Source of the DNA: Pampus argenteus | Lineage: Eukaryota > Chordata > Actinopteri > Scombriformes > Stromateidae | Length of the DNA: 64,000 nucleotides | NCBI GenBank assembly: GCA_036937835.1 | Contig: CM072881.1 | Span: forward strand, 4,407,001-4,471,000 | Direction: 5' to 3' | Shown: in pieces, positions 1-11,431 of the stretch | Layout: each line of letters opens with the position of its first letter | How positions within the stretch are numbered: the stretch's first letter is position 1 | Notes under the pieces: generated by a model | The model's input: the letters and a program-made list of their open reading frames with translations, nothing else | What the model was told of the DNA's origin: nothing | Database searches by the model: none | Made by a program: the position numbers and the translations under genes

Positions 1-1000
1 TTTGAAAGCACCCTTAAGCTACTTAGTATTACTTAGTTCATTTATTGGGTGGGAGGCAGTGTCACTTCAAAATCTTCAGTATGTGTATGATCATTGAATC
101 TGTAAGTGGACTTGCTCTCCTTACATCCGTCCAGCAATGTGTATCTACATCTAAGTGAGTCATGGACACACAGCTTTAGCAACGTTGCACATTTCCTCAA
201 TGAATAAAATCCAGTTAAAACAGTCAACAAGCTAAGAGGCTTGAGAGTCATTAGTGTGTGCTAGTTTTGGTTGGAGTGTTGGCTGAGGCGACCAGAAGGT
301 TTGGATCAGGCCACTGTGCTCTCCACAGACACTGATCTTCCTACTGTGCTGGTTCTGGGTTAAGTTTTAAGGACTCAGCTTCCCTTTAACTCACAGGGTT
401 CTTAGCAGTATTGCCTGGGTAGAGGTATCTGTTTACGCCTACTAATACAACTGTAGGGTTGACGTAATGGGCTCAGTGTTTAAAAGACTTGCTGTGTGGT
501 TCAGCACAGGTCCATGAAGGAGCTACATGTAGCATTTTAGCGTCAACATCTTCACCGCATCTATTCTGAGACATTAGTGTTGTTACTGTAAACAAACAAG
601 ACTACTGTTGAGTCTTATTTTTATATAAATGCTACAAAAATACTCGCAAATAAAGAAGTGTCCCAAACAGTAGCTCTCAATCCCCCAGCTGATGATGATG
701 GAAACAACGTGAGTCAGCAAAAAAACTCCTGGTGGGTATTTATGCGGTAATTACCTTGTAATTACTGGTAATTACCAACTTCGGCACTGTCTATATGTGC
801 TGCATGTTTCCTCATCACACAGCCTAACAACAACATAATGTTCATTTGGAACAACGTGTATCAGTACCGTAGCTACTGTATCTGCATGTAGTGTGTTCCT
901 AAACTAGATAGCTAACATGAGAAAAACAAAAGTCAAGCGCTTTGAAGACCTTTGGAGATTGCTTGGAGAACAACATTAATAGTGAAGTATATTGCACACT
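1..1000. other. Downstream flank of the gene, no gene seen
   Basis: AT-rich sequence without a recognisable exon or RNA gene. A further plus-strand TTTATT at 41-46 could be a distal minus-strand polyadenylation hexamer. Confidence 0.5.
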
Positions 1001-1434
1001 TTTATTACTTAAATGTACCCACTGTACACTACCTGCCTAGCACCAAATGGCTGACAGAAAAAGTTAGCAAGTAGACGGTGACCGTAATGGCGCCTTTGGG
1101 AAGCTAAACACACACTTACATTCCTCAAGAGTTGGTGGAGATCAAAAAAAAAAGAGCTAGATGGAGAGTTAATATTTAACTTATATTCCTTCAGGTGTCC
1201 AGAATCATGACTCATGCCGACGTTGCTCCCCAACTGTTTGCTAACACGTTAGCCATGTCAACTTTGAAAGAAATTGTTGTGACCCGTAAGTAGGCAAAAA
1301 AAAAAAAAAAAAAAAAGATGAATGCAGCTTTAAAAATCACCAGAGCTCTCAACCGTAGTCTGATTATGCTTACAGTAATTACCCCACACAAGACAATGGC
1401 ATGCTGATGTTTCAAAACGCTACATGTTGCTCCT
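1001..1434 (-). other. Probable 3' UTR with polyadenylation hexamer at 1001-1006
   Basis: Reading the minus strand past the stop codon, the first AATAAA is at 1006-1001 (TTTATT on the plus strand), which would give a 3' UTR of about 450 nt. A run of about 22 A at 1296-1317 appears as a T run in the transcript. There is no transcript evidence; the end is inferred from the hexamer alone. Confidence 0.4.
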
Positions 1435-1735
1435 CTAGCAGTACTCCTCTCCCTGGGGGTCAGGCAGATCATTGAGGTCCAGGAAGATGGAGGTGTTGGA
1501 GAGTTTACGGCCGTTGGACGACAGATCCAGCAGCTCCTCGGCAGTGCTCGGCACAGAGCTGATGTACATGTCCCACACCTGCTCCGGAGAGTCAAGCTCC
1601 AACAGCTTCTGCTTGATCTTCAGGTTCTTCTCAATGTTCCTGCGCTTGTGCTTGAACTCCAGGATGGTTTTGGTGTAGCGGTTGATGGTTGTGACTGAGG
1701 ACGCCATGCAGGCCGTGAAGGAGCTCCACGCCAAA
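1435..1735 (-). CDS. gsg1l2: Coding exon 5 (TM4, cytoplasmic tail, stop)
   Basis: This terminal coding exon of 301 nt includes the TAG stop at 1437-1435. It starts after the acceptor CTTTCCTTTAG (1746-1736) and encodes LAWSSFTACMASSV of TM4, then the tail YTKTILEFKHKRR, an acidic and Ser-rich segment, and a final EEYC. Intron 4, upstream, is only 107 bp (1736-1842). The tail has a likely coiled or helical stretch (residues 238-262) and the motif NGRKLSNTSIF (279-289). Confidence 0.93.
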
Positions 1736-4700
1736 CTAAAGGAAAGAGACATAAATAGTTTGAGTCTAATTGTTCAAGAGGTAATAAAAATCTTGTTTGC
1801 AATATGATATGTTCATATATGTGTACATTTTCAAAGACTCACATGTATGACCAGCTGTAGTCCCACGTCTGAGGTTTCCAGTCCTCCGGGCCCAGACTGA
1901 CAGTCAGCTGGAAGGCTGTGGTGAACATCATGTGTGCCACCATCCCCAACAGACCTGCCACGCAGAGAGGGAACGAGAGGTGACATGGAGGGAAGAACTA
2001 CAGCACTTCTCTTCAATGGCCACTTGGTGGCAATATAACATAATATCTGTAGCATTGCATTATTCCCCCTTCCCTATGCACACTCAGCGATCTGGATGAA
2101 CACAACACATGTTCAACACAAATCATAATAAAACCCCTACTTGCAGCCCTAACTTTAAAACTGACTAATACAGATAGATACATATCAATGGAACAACAAT
2201 CAGCTTTACAAAAAAACCTCAAAATAATATTAAACTATATTCACCAATTCTCACATCTATTCATGTAAGTGTGGAGAGAAAATTTAGAAAAAGGAAGGAA
2301 GTATGTATGTGTAATATGTGTATGTGGGAATGTGTGTTATGTAAGAAGAGAAAGATTTAATAACAGGCTACTAAACTAAACCCATCCTGCAAAACTCGCC
2401 TCATCACACCTTATTTATTCTATTAACGTCTTCAAGCCTCTTGGATGAGAGGTGAAACGTCTTCAAAGACAAATAACCAAGTCCAGTTGCGATCGATTTA
2501 ATCTACTTGAGATAACTATGACCTGGATGAATGAGAATATTCACAGACTTATTTATTCATTTTCATTTCTACTTTTCTGTTGTTTTGCTTTTCACATCTT
2601 TGTATTTGTTAGTATGTCCATAGAGTCTATATAAATAAAAATAAAAAATAAAAACATAATATGAGTCTGAAGAGTATATCTGTAACAGTATGATATGTAA
2701 TGTAAATCTACATGAATGAGCAAACTAATCAACACATTAAATGTGTCATATACATACATTCCTTACATATACAATCCAAAAACAAAGAGTCAAACTAAAA
2801 CAAATGATTCTCTTCATATAATAATATTCTGGCTCATAGTTAGTCATACCTGATGCTTTTATTGTTTGGGTCTGATTCTCTGAACATGATCAGATGTCTA
2901 TATCAACACACACAGTGCCCAGTCTTGCTTTATGCACAAAAACTCGGATCTAAGACTGGACAATTGTAGCAGGAAATCAAACAGTGTCAATACTATGTGT
3001 GTGTGTGTGTGTGTTTCTCTGCATGTTTGCATATTAGTCACATCTCCCATGTTCATTGGTATCAAAAGTGATGTAGATTAGCTAATGTAAGAGTGCTGCA
3101 ACTGCTTTTGTCTGAGCATTTATACTTCTACTCCTGTTATTGCTTTTTTCTCAAATACTCTCCACTCCTTCTCTTCTAGCTCTCGTCTGTTTTCCTCTGC
3201 TCCCATTCTGTTTTTTTCCCTTTTGTGTCTGCGCTGATTTTTCCTCATTTATGTGCCAGACTTTGTCATATGAAGCGCAAGCTCTCCTCACACATGGACT
3301 TCTCATCGCCTATAAAATAGAAGATGAATAAAAAAGAAAAGAAGAAAAACCTGCATGTGTAGCCAACCAATCCGATTACCACATAAGCTCCCCAAATCCC
3401 TGGACTGAACAAGAGCGCACCAGATTCAGCACCGAACACCTAAATTCCCATCTCATCCCTATCAATGCTCATGTATATTCCTAAAGATGAAGTATTATCA
3501 TAATGCTATGCAGATCAGAGGCAGCTTTGTGTCAGGATGAGCGGAACAAATCTGAAAAAGTCTTGGCACGTTCTGTCATGTGGAAATTATGCGTGTTCCG
3601 CTCACACAAGGTCAGGTCATTTCGTGTGCAGTCAATAAATGTCGAGCCAGGTTGTTTATTTTTAGCGCTAAAGCAATTAACAAGGACGTGCAGCATCATG
3701 AAAGTGACGCCTCTGATTACAGAGAGAAAAGGGAGTAAATGATCCACGTTCAGTGTCATCAGTAAACGCGGCCTCGCCCTTCAACTGCCACTAGGGGGCA
3801 ACGTGTTTAACAAAGAATCAATTAGTAAATAAATAAATAAATAAAAGGAAGGTTTTTAATGGATTTATGGATTTTTTTAATGTTGCATCTTAATTAAGAC
3901 ATACCACAGACATCCTGTTTGATTAAAAACAAGTTTTATGAATATTATGTCCTCACTGTTATGACGTTCGGAAAACCCTGATTTCATTTTGGTTCTGGGT
4001 TGTAAGATAAACTTGAGGCGAATAACATACAGTATGCACACAGCATTTAAAAAAAAGGGGTATTCTGCATAATTTTATGCTGTATTCTGATTGGCTGATT
4101 GTAAATCATCAGACACACTGAGAGGTTTGGTTCACAAAAAGCTATAATTGAGCAGTTGGTGGCGGTTCTTGCAGTGCCGTCTAGGACCAGCATGTTAGAT
4201 CCACTAAAGGTTTCATCACATTCATCTCAGACAGCCCAAAAACCACTTAAAAAAACACTGTATATGCACCTGAATAATACACCTGGACATATTCTATATT
4301 TCTGTTATTATCAACAAATCTAAAAACCAAAACCAATGAATTGATCCCATTAACTAGTGTTGCTAGTGTAGCTAAAGCCTGATATTCTTTGTACCATAGA
4401 ACTCCACTGTTCAAGCACAGTACTTTAGAAAACTGAAGCTATATATTTCTGATCTGTTTTTAAAGATACCGGTATATATCTTCAAGTGAACTTAGGGCTG
4501 AGTGCCACAGACAGGACTGGGATATATTAAAAAAACATGTAGACTATATAAAAGTGAATAAAAACATCATTTACTCTACATTATTAATCCAACATTCTTA
4601 CGCGGTTTGGTTGGTTATAAAACAACAGGCTGTTTCTTTTGTATACTTGCAGCACAATTAGTTTAACCGAACAAACTGCAGAGATGGTAAAGTTAATCAC

Positions 4701-7700
4701 CCAGAGCCCAAATTCATTCCCAACAACACAAAAGGATCTCTCAGTCTTTCTTCCACACACTCCTTTTTATTCATATAGCCACACATCGTACTCTCTCTCA
4801 TACCCCTGATGATTGACGGCTATAATAAAGGTTAATTTGCTCCTTTCTATTGTTCCTCTGAACCTCATTACCATAAACACTCTCAATCTATTCACACCAT
4901 TAAAAACAACAAAAACAATCAAACATTTTTACAAGCGGACTAAACACTTTGTGTTGAGGTTGGGAATTAGTTTAAAAACACCAGCACGCTAGGACGGATG
5001 TTGCAAAAAGAAAGAAAGAAAAATATACACTCAATATGAACTTTACAGGGTTCAACTGGCCTTTTACACAAACAGCTCACTTCTCCAGACAGCAAGTCAC
5101 TTATAAATAAAACATTGCACATGCAGACGGGGTCGAGAGGTTCAGTGACTGTTCAAGTGAACACTGGAATGGGCAAAACGGCACGGCGAGGCCATGAAAA
5201 CATAACTCAGTGAAGCTTGAGCTCGAGAGGAGAGCATGCTGGGTTCATCCCCTGTCAGCAAAAATGAAATGACGAGGACACCACAACTGGACCAACTGAA
5301 AGATGCTCAACAATTTCCTCTTGTTGTGATATACGGATACGGAATATATAAAGTCTGTCGTTTTTTTCCTGCACGATGTCAAATGCACCTAAACTCAACA
5401 CACACAGAAACACAACTCCAGATTAATGCTAACGTTGCTAAACGACTATATAGCAGATAATGACAACTGACTTGAATACAGACAGTCAATGAACCAGTGT
5501 CTAATGAATACTAGATATCAGTGAATCTGCATACTGAACAATTTCTAAATGAATCATTGCTGATTAATACACACACACACACACACACACAGCCATGCAA
5601 GGCATTAACCTGCTCATCTCATCAGTGTCTTGCTCAAGGACACTTTAAATGAATATGATTTTCTTACAGATATTAGGCATTTGTTAATGTTTTCAATGTA
5701 AATACTCACAAAGCGGTAGAATAGATGACTTTTAAAAGTATATTATTTTTTTAGTTTATAAAGTAAAGTAATTTTCCAAAAATATATAGTTTTTAGCAAA
5801 TGTTAGGCACACAAAAGGAAAGGAAATAGCACAATGGTGGGGACTATTTTCAGCTGCAGATGAATACACATTTCGTAAACTTATGAGTATTTCTGGTAGC
5901 AGGAAGGTAATGATGGAATAATTAACATGCCAGCCAATGTTACGGTGTGGGTCATTGATATGTTCTTTGTAGTTTTTTCTGATGACAACGTAGGTCAATG
6001 ACTTGCAATAACATATGACAACCAGTGAAGGTAGTACCACTTTGACTAGAAGCAAAGCATTAGGCAGACGAGGAAGATTATCTAAACCTTGTTGCTAATC
6101 AGGTGCATATATTTACCACTTTTTAATCTTAAGAGTACGACAACAATCTTGAGATTCGGATTAACGTCGCAAATTCAGATTCGTAAAGATTTGGGAAATA
6201 CAAAATCTGTCTCGTAACAGTGTAAACGTTACAATGGAGGTGTCGAGAGAAATGTTACCACGACTCATAGTCATAACAGATTAATCCTTTAAGAGAGTAG
6301 GTAGACATTTTTTTAGAAATATGCTTATTGGTGTGGGATGAGAAGATCAATACCACTTTTATAATCCATGATCCAGTACAGAGCTGGAGCCAGGAGGCTA
6401 TTAGCCTAGCTTAGCATAAAGAAAAAAAAAGAATTGTTAGCTTGACTATGTCCAAATCTTAAGAATATGCCTTCCCAATACCTCTTAAATACCCTATTTA
6501 GCACATTATATGCTGTTTGTTTTAATTTATACACAAAATTTGTACAGAATAATTCTGATTTTAGGGGGGATTAACTGTTGTAACTACTTGGCAACACACT
6601 GGCCCTGTTTCTATATTAATACTTGGTCACTGATTGGCAACTCATGCTATAAATGCTGCATAGAAGACCACAAACTTCTGTTTGTATACAGATTAGGTTT
6701 ACAGGAACAGAGCATGCTAGTTAGCGAGCCCTAGATGTGTTGACAGCCGTATTTTTGAACTTTTGGAGATAGCTAGGCTAGCTGTTTCCATCTGCTTCCA
6801 GTCTTTATACTAAGCTAAGCTAATTGTCGCGCGGCTCCAGCTCCGTACTTAATGCACAAACACGTCTCTCAGAAAGAAAACGACTATGTGTAATTCCCCA
6901 AATGCTTAGAACCAAAATCTCCGTGGAAGATTTTAGTACTTACTGAATAGAGGGATGGTGCATCTGGAAAACGGTTAAGTTAGGCTTAACATTTCAACTT
7001 GACAAGTGTATTCAATTTAAAAAGACACAGTGCATATGCAAATCCTTGTGCCTGTTGAGGCTTTATGGCTTTATGGATCAAATACACTGAGATTCCTCCG
7101 TTCTCTTTCCATCTAACTGAATCCAGGCCCTCAAACATTCGAGCTGTTCTCTTCATCTGTACGAGCAAGGTGTTACTGACCAAATAGATCGAATATTTAG
7201 TGTATTATGAAGCATGGACCCAGGGTATGCAGGGGGTACAATTCCTCAGCCTATGGCTCTTTACGACATTTTCTCAATCTGACTTTGTCAAGTCACTACA
7301 TCACTGCGAGTCATTGCTACAGAGCAGAGTATCTTTCACCGCTGATTCACTGCCCAGAGTGTGGTGTGGTGGTCGGGATCATTTTCACAGAGTGGATTAG
7401 AGAAGGTCATTGTTAATTCCTCCACTGAGAGATGGAGGCACACTCAAAACTGGCTGGAAATCTTTTCAGCGGCGAAGCAGCTGGCCTGAATATGTTGTTG
7501 AGACAAAATGCCAACATGGAAACAAAGAAGGACTCAACTGCCTTGAAGTCAAACTGAAATTAAAATTCATTTTCATCCATAAACCAGTATGGTTAATGTT
7601 TCTGCCTTTCTGGATTTTCTATATTTTCTTACAGACGGTGTCCATACTGTCATTTGATTGGTGCAATATTTGCCTATAGCAATGATGACTTGGTTATTGA

Positions 7701-8549
7701 AAACGATTTTTGCATCAACATTTCTCGGTGTTACAGGCCAGTCAGTAGCACATCACCGAAGCTGGCATCATTTCACGGCACAGATGTCCCAATAACTCAA
7801 TTAGATGTCATTGATTCTCCATTTGATGGCAAAAGAGCATGATGCGACTCACCTGAGAGCACAGTGAATATGGCAGCAAAGGCGTTGAGCTTGAGACCGT
7901 CAATGACGTTGCCGAAGTGGCACACCTCTATGGACATGAGGATGCCTCCGGTGGCCAGCAGCAGGATGTACAGGCACTCTGCAACAATGCACAGCCACAG
8001 CACTCCTGCAAAGCAGAGCGAAGGAAGAGCAAAGAGGAAGAGAAAAATAGATATTCATGTTGTGTGGAGGGGGTGGGGGGGTGGTGGGAGTAGACATGGT
8101 TGAGTGGATGATGGAGGGGGTGTAGGGTATGGAAAGAGATGAGAAATGGGGGTTTGGTGAATTGAGAAAGAATATGCGTGAGCAAGGGCAAAGGAAGGAG
8201 AATGAGCGTGGAAAGGTGGACCAGTGACCCTGTCACCCATATCATTAACCTTCACAGTCAGAGACAGGATATACGATCTACCACGAGACTAGAAACATCC
8301 TGAGCTCAGGTCAGTGTGCGTGACAGGACCAAATATCAACGGATTTAAAAGCCTGTAAGTGTAAGCTGTGGTGAAATTGCATATAACACCCAAGGGCAGG
8401 TAGTTATTGCGATTTATTATTCACAAGGTGGACTAAAGTAATATGCCTGTTACCCGAAAAAATCCCCGTATGAATGATGAATAATTACATCCTACAGATA
8501 AAAGAGACCTTTAGACCTTTAAACAAATTCCTCACCGTAGTATAGATAG

Positions 8550-8618
<69 letters not shown>

Positions 8619-9455
8619 GAAATTTCTACAATTAAATTTATATTAGGTGGATGGAGAGGATTAAGGAAATTGTTAATCGAAGACATTTGAAGCCATAAAA
8701 GTAGCTGAAATTAAATGCATTTCTAATATTTTAATCGTATGGTACCAGCATGTGGCATGGCGGCATCCGCAGATGAATTTGCAGCAGAAGAGCCTGAAGC
8801 TCTGGAGTAGATAAATGTAAAGTTAATGGCTTCTGTGATAACAGAGCTCTGCTCCGTCCTATCTAAATGCACTGTCATTGAAGCCGCTGTTTCAGCCTCT
8901 CAAGATATCTTTGTTTCGAGGTCACTGTCTGCTCTGTTTCTAAGCACAGACAAACATAGAGTAGTCTGTTGCCAGACCTCTGAATCGCTGCCCTCATCGC
9001 CCTATGGTTTTCTGTTGTGTTGTGCTTATTCATTGGGTGTTTCTAAAGTTAGAAAAACAACCAAGCACATCAGAGTTTGGGATTAAGAACAGGAAAACGT
9101 CAGATTCCTTTGCAAGACAGGCAGAAAGATATCCACAAAAATGATGACACGCGAGAATGAGACTGACCCATTTCTACTTTTGTACAGACTAAACGGATGT
9201 GATACAAGAGAGCCAGGAGAGCGGTATCGATCTTCCCAGTATGGAATTCAGTAATAATGGAATACAGTATTCCCAGGGAATATTTCACAAAATGTCAAAC
9301 CTAAAGAACAATCTGCTTTTCTGCAAATCAGGAGCACATAAAGCTGATTGTCATATCTCGTAAAAAAAACCCTTTTCTTCCGGAATTTCAAACAATTCCG
9401 TAAAATGATTTTTATATTTTAAGGAAAGATGGCCGAGCCGTCGTGTTCGATTAGA

Positions 9456-9498
<43 letters not shown>

Positions 9499-11431
9499 CC
9501 TGCTATCGTCAATTGGAAATGACAATAGCAGGATGGATACCTCACTCCCTACTGACCGACCAGGACATAACAACGCCCTTTCATACGAAACACAGACTGA
9601 ATAATGATGTGAAAACAAAAAAAAAAAAGCAATTCAGTCTGATTATCAGGCCAAACACAGAGGATGCACTGACAGGCAGGGCTGAGTACGGGGGGAGGGG
9701 GGAGGGGGGAGGGGGAGGGCTGAGTACGGGGGAGGGGGAGGGGGAGGGGGAGGGCTGAAGGAACTGATTAGGAGGGATGAGACTCGATGGAAGTGATTGA
9801 TTTGCGAGACAAACACTTTCCTTATTACTTAACAGTGTAACAGATGAGTTAAATCACACCTCTGTGGTGTCACCCCCCCCAAGAACCATTGATTTTACCA
9901 AAATACTGCAATAAGGATGATTCAGCCTTTAAGTGGAAAAGGAAGATTTATCTGCTGGGATACTATAAGATAATGCATTACCATGATAGACACCCTTTAA
10001 ATGCAAATAACGCATGTGCAGCTCTCTGTGGCCAATTATGATCTACCAACTGTCTGATTGGTTGGAAACCAACAGGAAGAAAGCCTTCGCCATCGTTTCA
10101 TCACAACAACCACAAAGGAATTTCTGTTTCATTTCCAAAATGTCCCAATTCATGGCAAATAAAAGAAGCAAGCAGCTTTACGTACTTTACATCATCATAT
10201 TCTATATTTAACCTCTGTTATAATGATATGATGATGCTGAATTAGTGGCTGACCAACAAGTATGTATACTGTTCCATTTGTTTCATGCATCAGCATTTAA
10301 TAAAACACCTGTGCTTACCTCTTTCATTGGCAGGTGCGACATAAAGGAAACTTCTGCACTTTTCACCTGTAAAAGATTGCAGGTGAGAGAGTGACAGTAC
10401 AGCATTAGTGCAGACAGGTGCTTCTTCTGTATCCCATCATCAGTCACACACAGAGACTATTTTGACTTCGTGTGACACAGATGAAGCTTTTTTTTTCTTT
10501 TTTTTTTTCAATCACCGTTTGATCCAATCTATGAAAGGGATTTCCTTTCTATTTGTGCCATAACAAGCTCTGCAGCCCACCCCCACCCCCCAAACCCTGC
10601 TGCCTCTGATCTGCTCTGTAGCCCACTGTTTACAGAACCAATGCTGGCGTGACACTGGAGAGGCAGACACAGATAGCCATGTATTCCTAGAGCCACAGTC
10701 GAAGGACCGTGCAGCTCTCTCCTGGCTTATCTGGAACAGGCTCATGAATCAGTTGAACAGTGTAAGTGCTGCCAGTAGGAGAATAAAACATACTGTGAAT
10801 ATAATGGATATAATAACCTTTTAATCTGCTTTTTTTCTATTGTATTGTTAAGGTTTTTTTTTGTTTTTAAGCTCTTTGGTTGGTCAGGCAAAACATGGAA
10901 TTTGATTATGTCAACTTTGAATATTTTCTGCCAAGTTTATGGAGCAAAATTAATCTAGACAAGAGAAATATTATCATTATCAAATATCATCTGCAGTCCT
11001 ATAAAACGTGTTCATCTTCATATTTATAATCCATCTTGTTCATGTGAGATGCCTCACTCTGTGTTAGATCAGGTTGACATGTGTTGATTGCTCCCCATCC
11101 CTCATGCTTCTTCTTCTTCTACAAACTTACCGCTCATGTTAATGTTCTGCTCGCAGGAGAACCAGATGCCGGTATGAAACTTCCTCATCACGTACTTATC
11201 CTCCCCGGTCTCCCAGATGTACTGAACCAGCCGCGTATCGTTAACGTTGGAGCTGTTGAACCTGATACAGAACGACTGCCTGGTGGTTACCGGGCCGGTG
11301 CAGAACGGTTTCACCACTTTCCGCGTCCCTTCGCACCAGTAGCTGGTGGTGAGAGCCGACACGGCGAGGAACAAGGCGAGGAAGTTCAAGGTGAGAGCCA
11401 GCGACGCTCTCCGCCGCCGGTCTATCCCCAT
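1435..11431 (-). CDS. gsg1l2: GSG1/GSG1L-family claudin-like tetraspan protein, probably gsg1l2 (5 coding exons, 304 aa)
   Basis: The coding sequence is join(1435..1735, 1843..1954, 7853..8005, 10319..10366, 11131..11431) on the complement: 915 nt, 304 residues plus TAG. Seen: TM1 about residues 10-31; an extracellular loop with the claudin-type core GIWFSC (88-93), a further Cys at 104 and N-glycosylation sequons at N59, N64 and N98; TM2 about 118-141; TM3 about 157-182, beginning in the family block NVIDGLKLNAFAA (149-161) and running through LLGMVAHMM (169-177); a second loop with LGPEDWKPQTWDY (188-200); TM4 about 202-222; and a cytoplasmic tail from YTKTILEFKHKRR (225-237) to a terminal Cys. 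Known: GSG1L is an AMPA-receptor auxiliary subunit, GSG1 is a germ-cell ER-associated protein, and GSG1L2 is little studied. The KVVKP stretch (38-42) fits neither the GSG1 nor the GSG1L VPKP form that I remember, and the gene is compact, so gsg1l2 is favoured. The paralogue call is an inference; the family call is firm. The start has G at -3 and +4. No frameshift or missing key residue was seen. Confidence 0.93.
1843..1954 (-). CDS. gsg1l2: Coding exon 4 (TM3 and second extracellular loop)
   Basis: This 112-nt exon encodes residues 168-205. It carries GLLGMVAHMMF, TVSLGPEDWKPQTWDY and WSY, the most diagnostic segment of the family. The acceptor reads TGGCAG (1960-1955) and the donor GTGAGT (1842-1837). 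The exit phase is 2: the last two bases AT join T of exon 5 to make Ile205. Confidence 0.95.
2429..2551. repeat. Dispersed teleost repeat fragment
   Basis: The text around TTGGATGAGAGGTGAAACGT and the later CTGGATGAATGAGAATATTC matches a sequence I know as frequent in fish genomes, usually near the end of old mobile elements. Only about 120 bp is recognisable. The assignment rests on memory of the repeat, not on a database comparison. Confidence 0.45.
2996..3014. repeat. (TG)n microsatellite
   Basis: Uninterrupted TG dinucleotides in intron 3. Confidence 0.95.
5569..5591. repeat. (AC)n microsatellite
   Basis: About 11 AC units in intron 3. Confidence 0.95.
6282..6570 (+). repeat. Dispersed TAGCTTAGCATAAAG-type fish repeat, plus-oriented copy
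   Basis: This copy contains the ordered landmarks AAATATGCTTATT, GATGAGAAGATCAATACCAC, GAGCTGGAGCC, TAGCTTAGCATAAAG and ACCTCTTAAAT. The same landmarks recur at 22612-22880, 43185-43336 and 60128-60300 and, inverted, at 6571-6915 and 44224-44400. The family is very abundant in percomorph fish. This copy lies in intron 3 of the GSG1-family gene and faces its inverted partner. Confidence 0.75.
6571..6915 (-). repeat. Dispersed TAGCTTAGCATAAAG-type fish repeat, minus-oriented copy
   Basis: Read on the minus strand, the landmarks appear in family order: TTTCTTTCTGAGAG, GGAGCTGGAGCC, TTAGCTTAGCTTAGTATAAAG, GGAAACAGCTAGCCTAGCT and CTAACTAGCATGCTC. It is tail-to-tail with the copy at 6282-6570, so the two can pair in a transcript of either strand. 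Confidence 0.75.
7853..8005 (-). CDS. gsg1l2: Coding exon 3 (TM2 and start of TM3)
   Basis: This 153-nt exon encodes residues 117-168: VLWLCIVAEC opens TM2 and the exon ends in NVIDGLKLNAFAA and TVLSG, a highly conserved GSG1L-family block. The acceptor is TTTGCAG (8012-8006) and the donor GTGAGT (7852-7847). Both borders are phase 1. Confidence 0.95.
8551..8615. repeat. (AT)n microsatellite
   Basis: 65 bp of AT with a single G interruption, in intron 2; fully self-complementary. Confidence 0.97.
9457..9495. repeat. (CA)n microsatellite
   Basis: About 19 CA units in intron 2. Confidence 0.97.
9690..9755. repeat. G-rich minisatellite (GGGGGA-type)
   Basis: Repeated runs of four to six G separated by A, in two blocks each introduced by GCTGAGTAC and ended by AGGGCTGA. 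The plus strand has many G-quadruplex-capable runs. It lies in intron 2, so the transcript carries the C-rich strand. Confidence 0.9.
10319..10366 (-). CDS. gsg1l2: Coding exon 2 (48-nt micro-exon, residues 101-117)
   Basis: This short exon encodes GEKCRSFLYVAPANERG once joined to its neighbours, matching the family's GEKCRSF segment directly before TM2. The acceptor TTTTACAG lies just upstream (10374-10367) and the donor GTAAGC just downstream (10318-10313). Phase 1 at both ends keeps the frame. It is easy to miss by automatic ORF finding because of its size. Confidence 0.92.
10367..11130 (-). other. Intron 1 of the GSG1-family gene (764 bp)
   Basis: A canonical GT-AG intron. It contains T-rich runs near 10488-10509 and 10853-10868. 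No repeat family or internal coding sequence was recognised. Confidence 0.85.
11131..11431 (-). CDS. gsg1l2: Coding exon 1 (TM1 and first extracellular loop)
   Basis: This exon has 301 coding nt and encodes residues 1-100 plus the first base of Gly101. It opens with MGIDRRRRAS, a short basic cytoplasmic stretch, followed by a hydrophobic span ending in YWC. It holds three N-glycosylation sequons and the GIWFSC core of the claudin-like fold. The 3' border is a consensus donor, GTAAGT, read on the minus strand at 11130-11125, leaving phase 1. The ATG at 11431-11429 has G at -3 and G at +4. Confidence 0.93.

Larger units (their letters stand above)
1955..7852 (-). other. Intron 3 of the GSG1-family gene (5898 bp)
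   Basis: The largest intron of the gene, GT-AG at both ends and phase 1. It carries a teleost repeat fragment (2429-2551), a TG array (2996-3014), a CA array (5569-5591) and a converging pair of dispersed repeat copies (6282-6915). The remainder is AT-rich and unrecognised. Confidence 0.85.
8006..10318 (-). other. Intron 2 of the GSG1-family gene (2313 bp)
   Basis: A canonical GT-AG intron. It contains a G-rich stretch around 8068-8120, a 65-bp AT microsatellite at 8551-8615, a CA array at 9457-9495 and a G-rich minisatellite at 9690-9755. No other coding sequence was recognised. Confidence 0.85.

Noticed and set aside
1212..1595. 127-residue minus-strand frame overlapping exon 5
   Set aside because: An out-of-frame shadow of the coding exon that runs through a poly-Phe T run.
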